A stretch of 64,000 bases of DNA from the NCBI RefSeq assembly GCF_007829835.1, contig NZ_VIWP01000004.1:623340-687339 (forward strand), written 5' to 3'. This stretch comes from Neorhizobium alkalisoli (GTDB taxonomy: Bacteria > Pseudomonadota > Alphaproteobacteria > Rhizobiales > Rhizobiaceae). The position numbers were made by a program, and so were the translations under genes. The notes under the pieces were generated by a model, which worked only from the letters and a program-made list of their open reading frames with translations, searched no databases and was not told the DNA's origin. Shown one piece after another: positions 63,777 to 64,000 of this stretch (its first letter is position 1; every line of letters starts with the position of its first letter).

Positions 63777-64000
63777 ATGAGCCAGGCAAAATCCGCGAGT
63801 ATCCTCGATAGTCGCATTCTCGTTCCCGCAATCGGCGCAGCCTTCACCAAGCTGAACCCGCGCACGCTTGCGAAGAACCCCGTCATGTTCGTCGTCGCCA
63901 CCGTATCGGTGCTGACCACGGTCCTTTTCCTGCGCGATCTCGCCATTGGCAGCGGCGATCTCGGCTTCTCCTTCCAGATCAATCTCTGGCTCTGGTTCAC
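63777..64000 (+). CDS. kdpB: Potassium-transporting ATPase subunit KdpB, 5' part (cut by window end)
   Basis: KdpB is the P-type ATPase subunit of KdpFABC. Only about 74 N-terminal residues are visible (MSQAKSASILDSRILVPAIG, then AFTKLNPRTLAKNPVMFVVA and the first membrane helix). The segment matches the KdpB N-terminus, in which KLNPR and KNPVMFVV are characteristic. CTGGAG lies 7 bases before the ATG. The phosphorylation domain is outside the window. Confidence 0.93.
   Translation, partial: MSQAKSASILDSRILVPAIGAAFTKLNPRTLAKNPVMFVVATVSVLTTVLFLRDLAIGSGDLGFSFQINLWLWF

Overview
The window is about 61-62% GC and looks like chromosomal DNA of a Rhizobiaceae alphaproteobacterium (Rhizobium/Agrobacterium/Ensifer group). 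The evidence is the flaF-flbT-flgD-fliQ-flhA-fliR flagellar order, the aglEFGAK alpha-glucoside operon, the zwf-pgl-edd operon, a RirA iron regulator, RIME-like palindromic repeats, CtrA-type TTAA-N7-TTAA boxes and a tRNA-His of the alphaproteobacterial kind (A73, no encoded G-1). There is no phage, plasmid, insertion sequence, CRISPR array or rRNA. The gene content is mostly core metabolism and motility.

Layout. 1-10.1 kb: distal part of a flagellar cluster (3' end of flgE, flgK, flgL, flaF, flbT, flgD, fliQ, flhA, fliR, a FliJ-like coiled coil, a FlgJ-type rod-binding protein, a FlgN-like chaperone and a membrane-anchored protein), closed by a strong terminator. 10.2-13 kb: an unknown protein and a Wzz/ExoP-like polysaccharide co-polymerase with a long acidic tail and no kinase domain. 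13.1-14 kb: folD. 14.1-20.7 kb: aglE, aglF, aglG, aglA, aglK. 20.8-22.8 kb: a PilZ-like protein with a hairpin over its ribosome-binding site, and a GlxA-type regulator divergent from a cysteine hydrolase. 22.8-26.9 kb: zwf-pgl-edd on the minus strand. Alpha-glucoside uptake and hydrolysis (agl), the Entner-Doudoroff entry genes and a gluconokinase at 55 kb form one sugar-catabolism theme.

27-39.8 kb: gamma-glutamyl-polyamine synthetase and oxidase, an HI0933-type flavoprotein, a chemoreceptor, a methyltransferase/kinase-like/coiled-coil fusion resembling WbdD, and potFGHI polyamine uptake. 39.8-49.1 kb: AsmA-like protein, acetoacetyl-CoA synthetase, a strong small-RNA candidate with a CtrA box, a 1387-residue PdhS-like histidine kinase with its own CtrA box, a phasin and tRNA-His. 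The polyester theme (acetoacetyl-CoA synthetase, phasin) is interleaved with the cell-cycle theme.

49.1-56.4 kb: two small proteins, LysR regulator, mmsA, a 43-residue membrane protein, rirA, AbrB-family membrane protein, gluconokinase and TetR regulator. 56.4-60.3 kb: a second amine/amino-acid cluster (dadA-like, a second gamma-glutamyl synthetase and a second oxidase). 60.5-64 kb: small proteins, a palindromic repeat and the kdp potassium ATPase locus (a 27-residue peptide, kdpF, kdpA, a 50-residue protein, start of kdpB), cut by the window edge.

Best leads for new biology: the WbdD-like fusion (33.5-35.3 kb), the structured RNA at 43.9-44.0 kb, the Shine-Dalgarno-sequestering hairpin at 20.78 kb, the TGC-N3-GCA palindromes around the phasin region, and the unannotated small proteins of the kdp locus. 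I did not find an obviously new multi-gene system.
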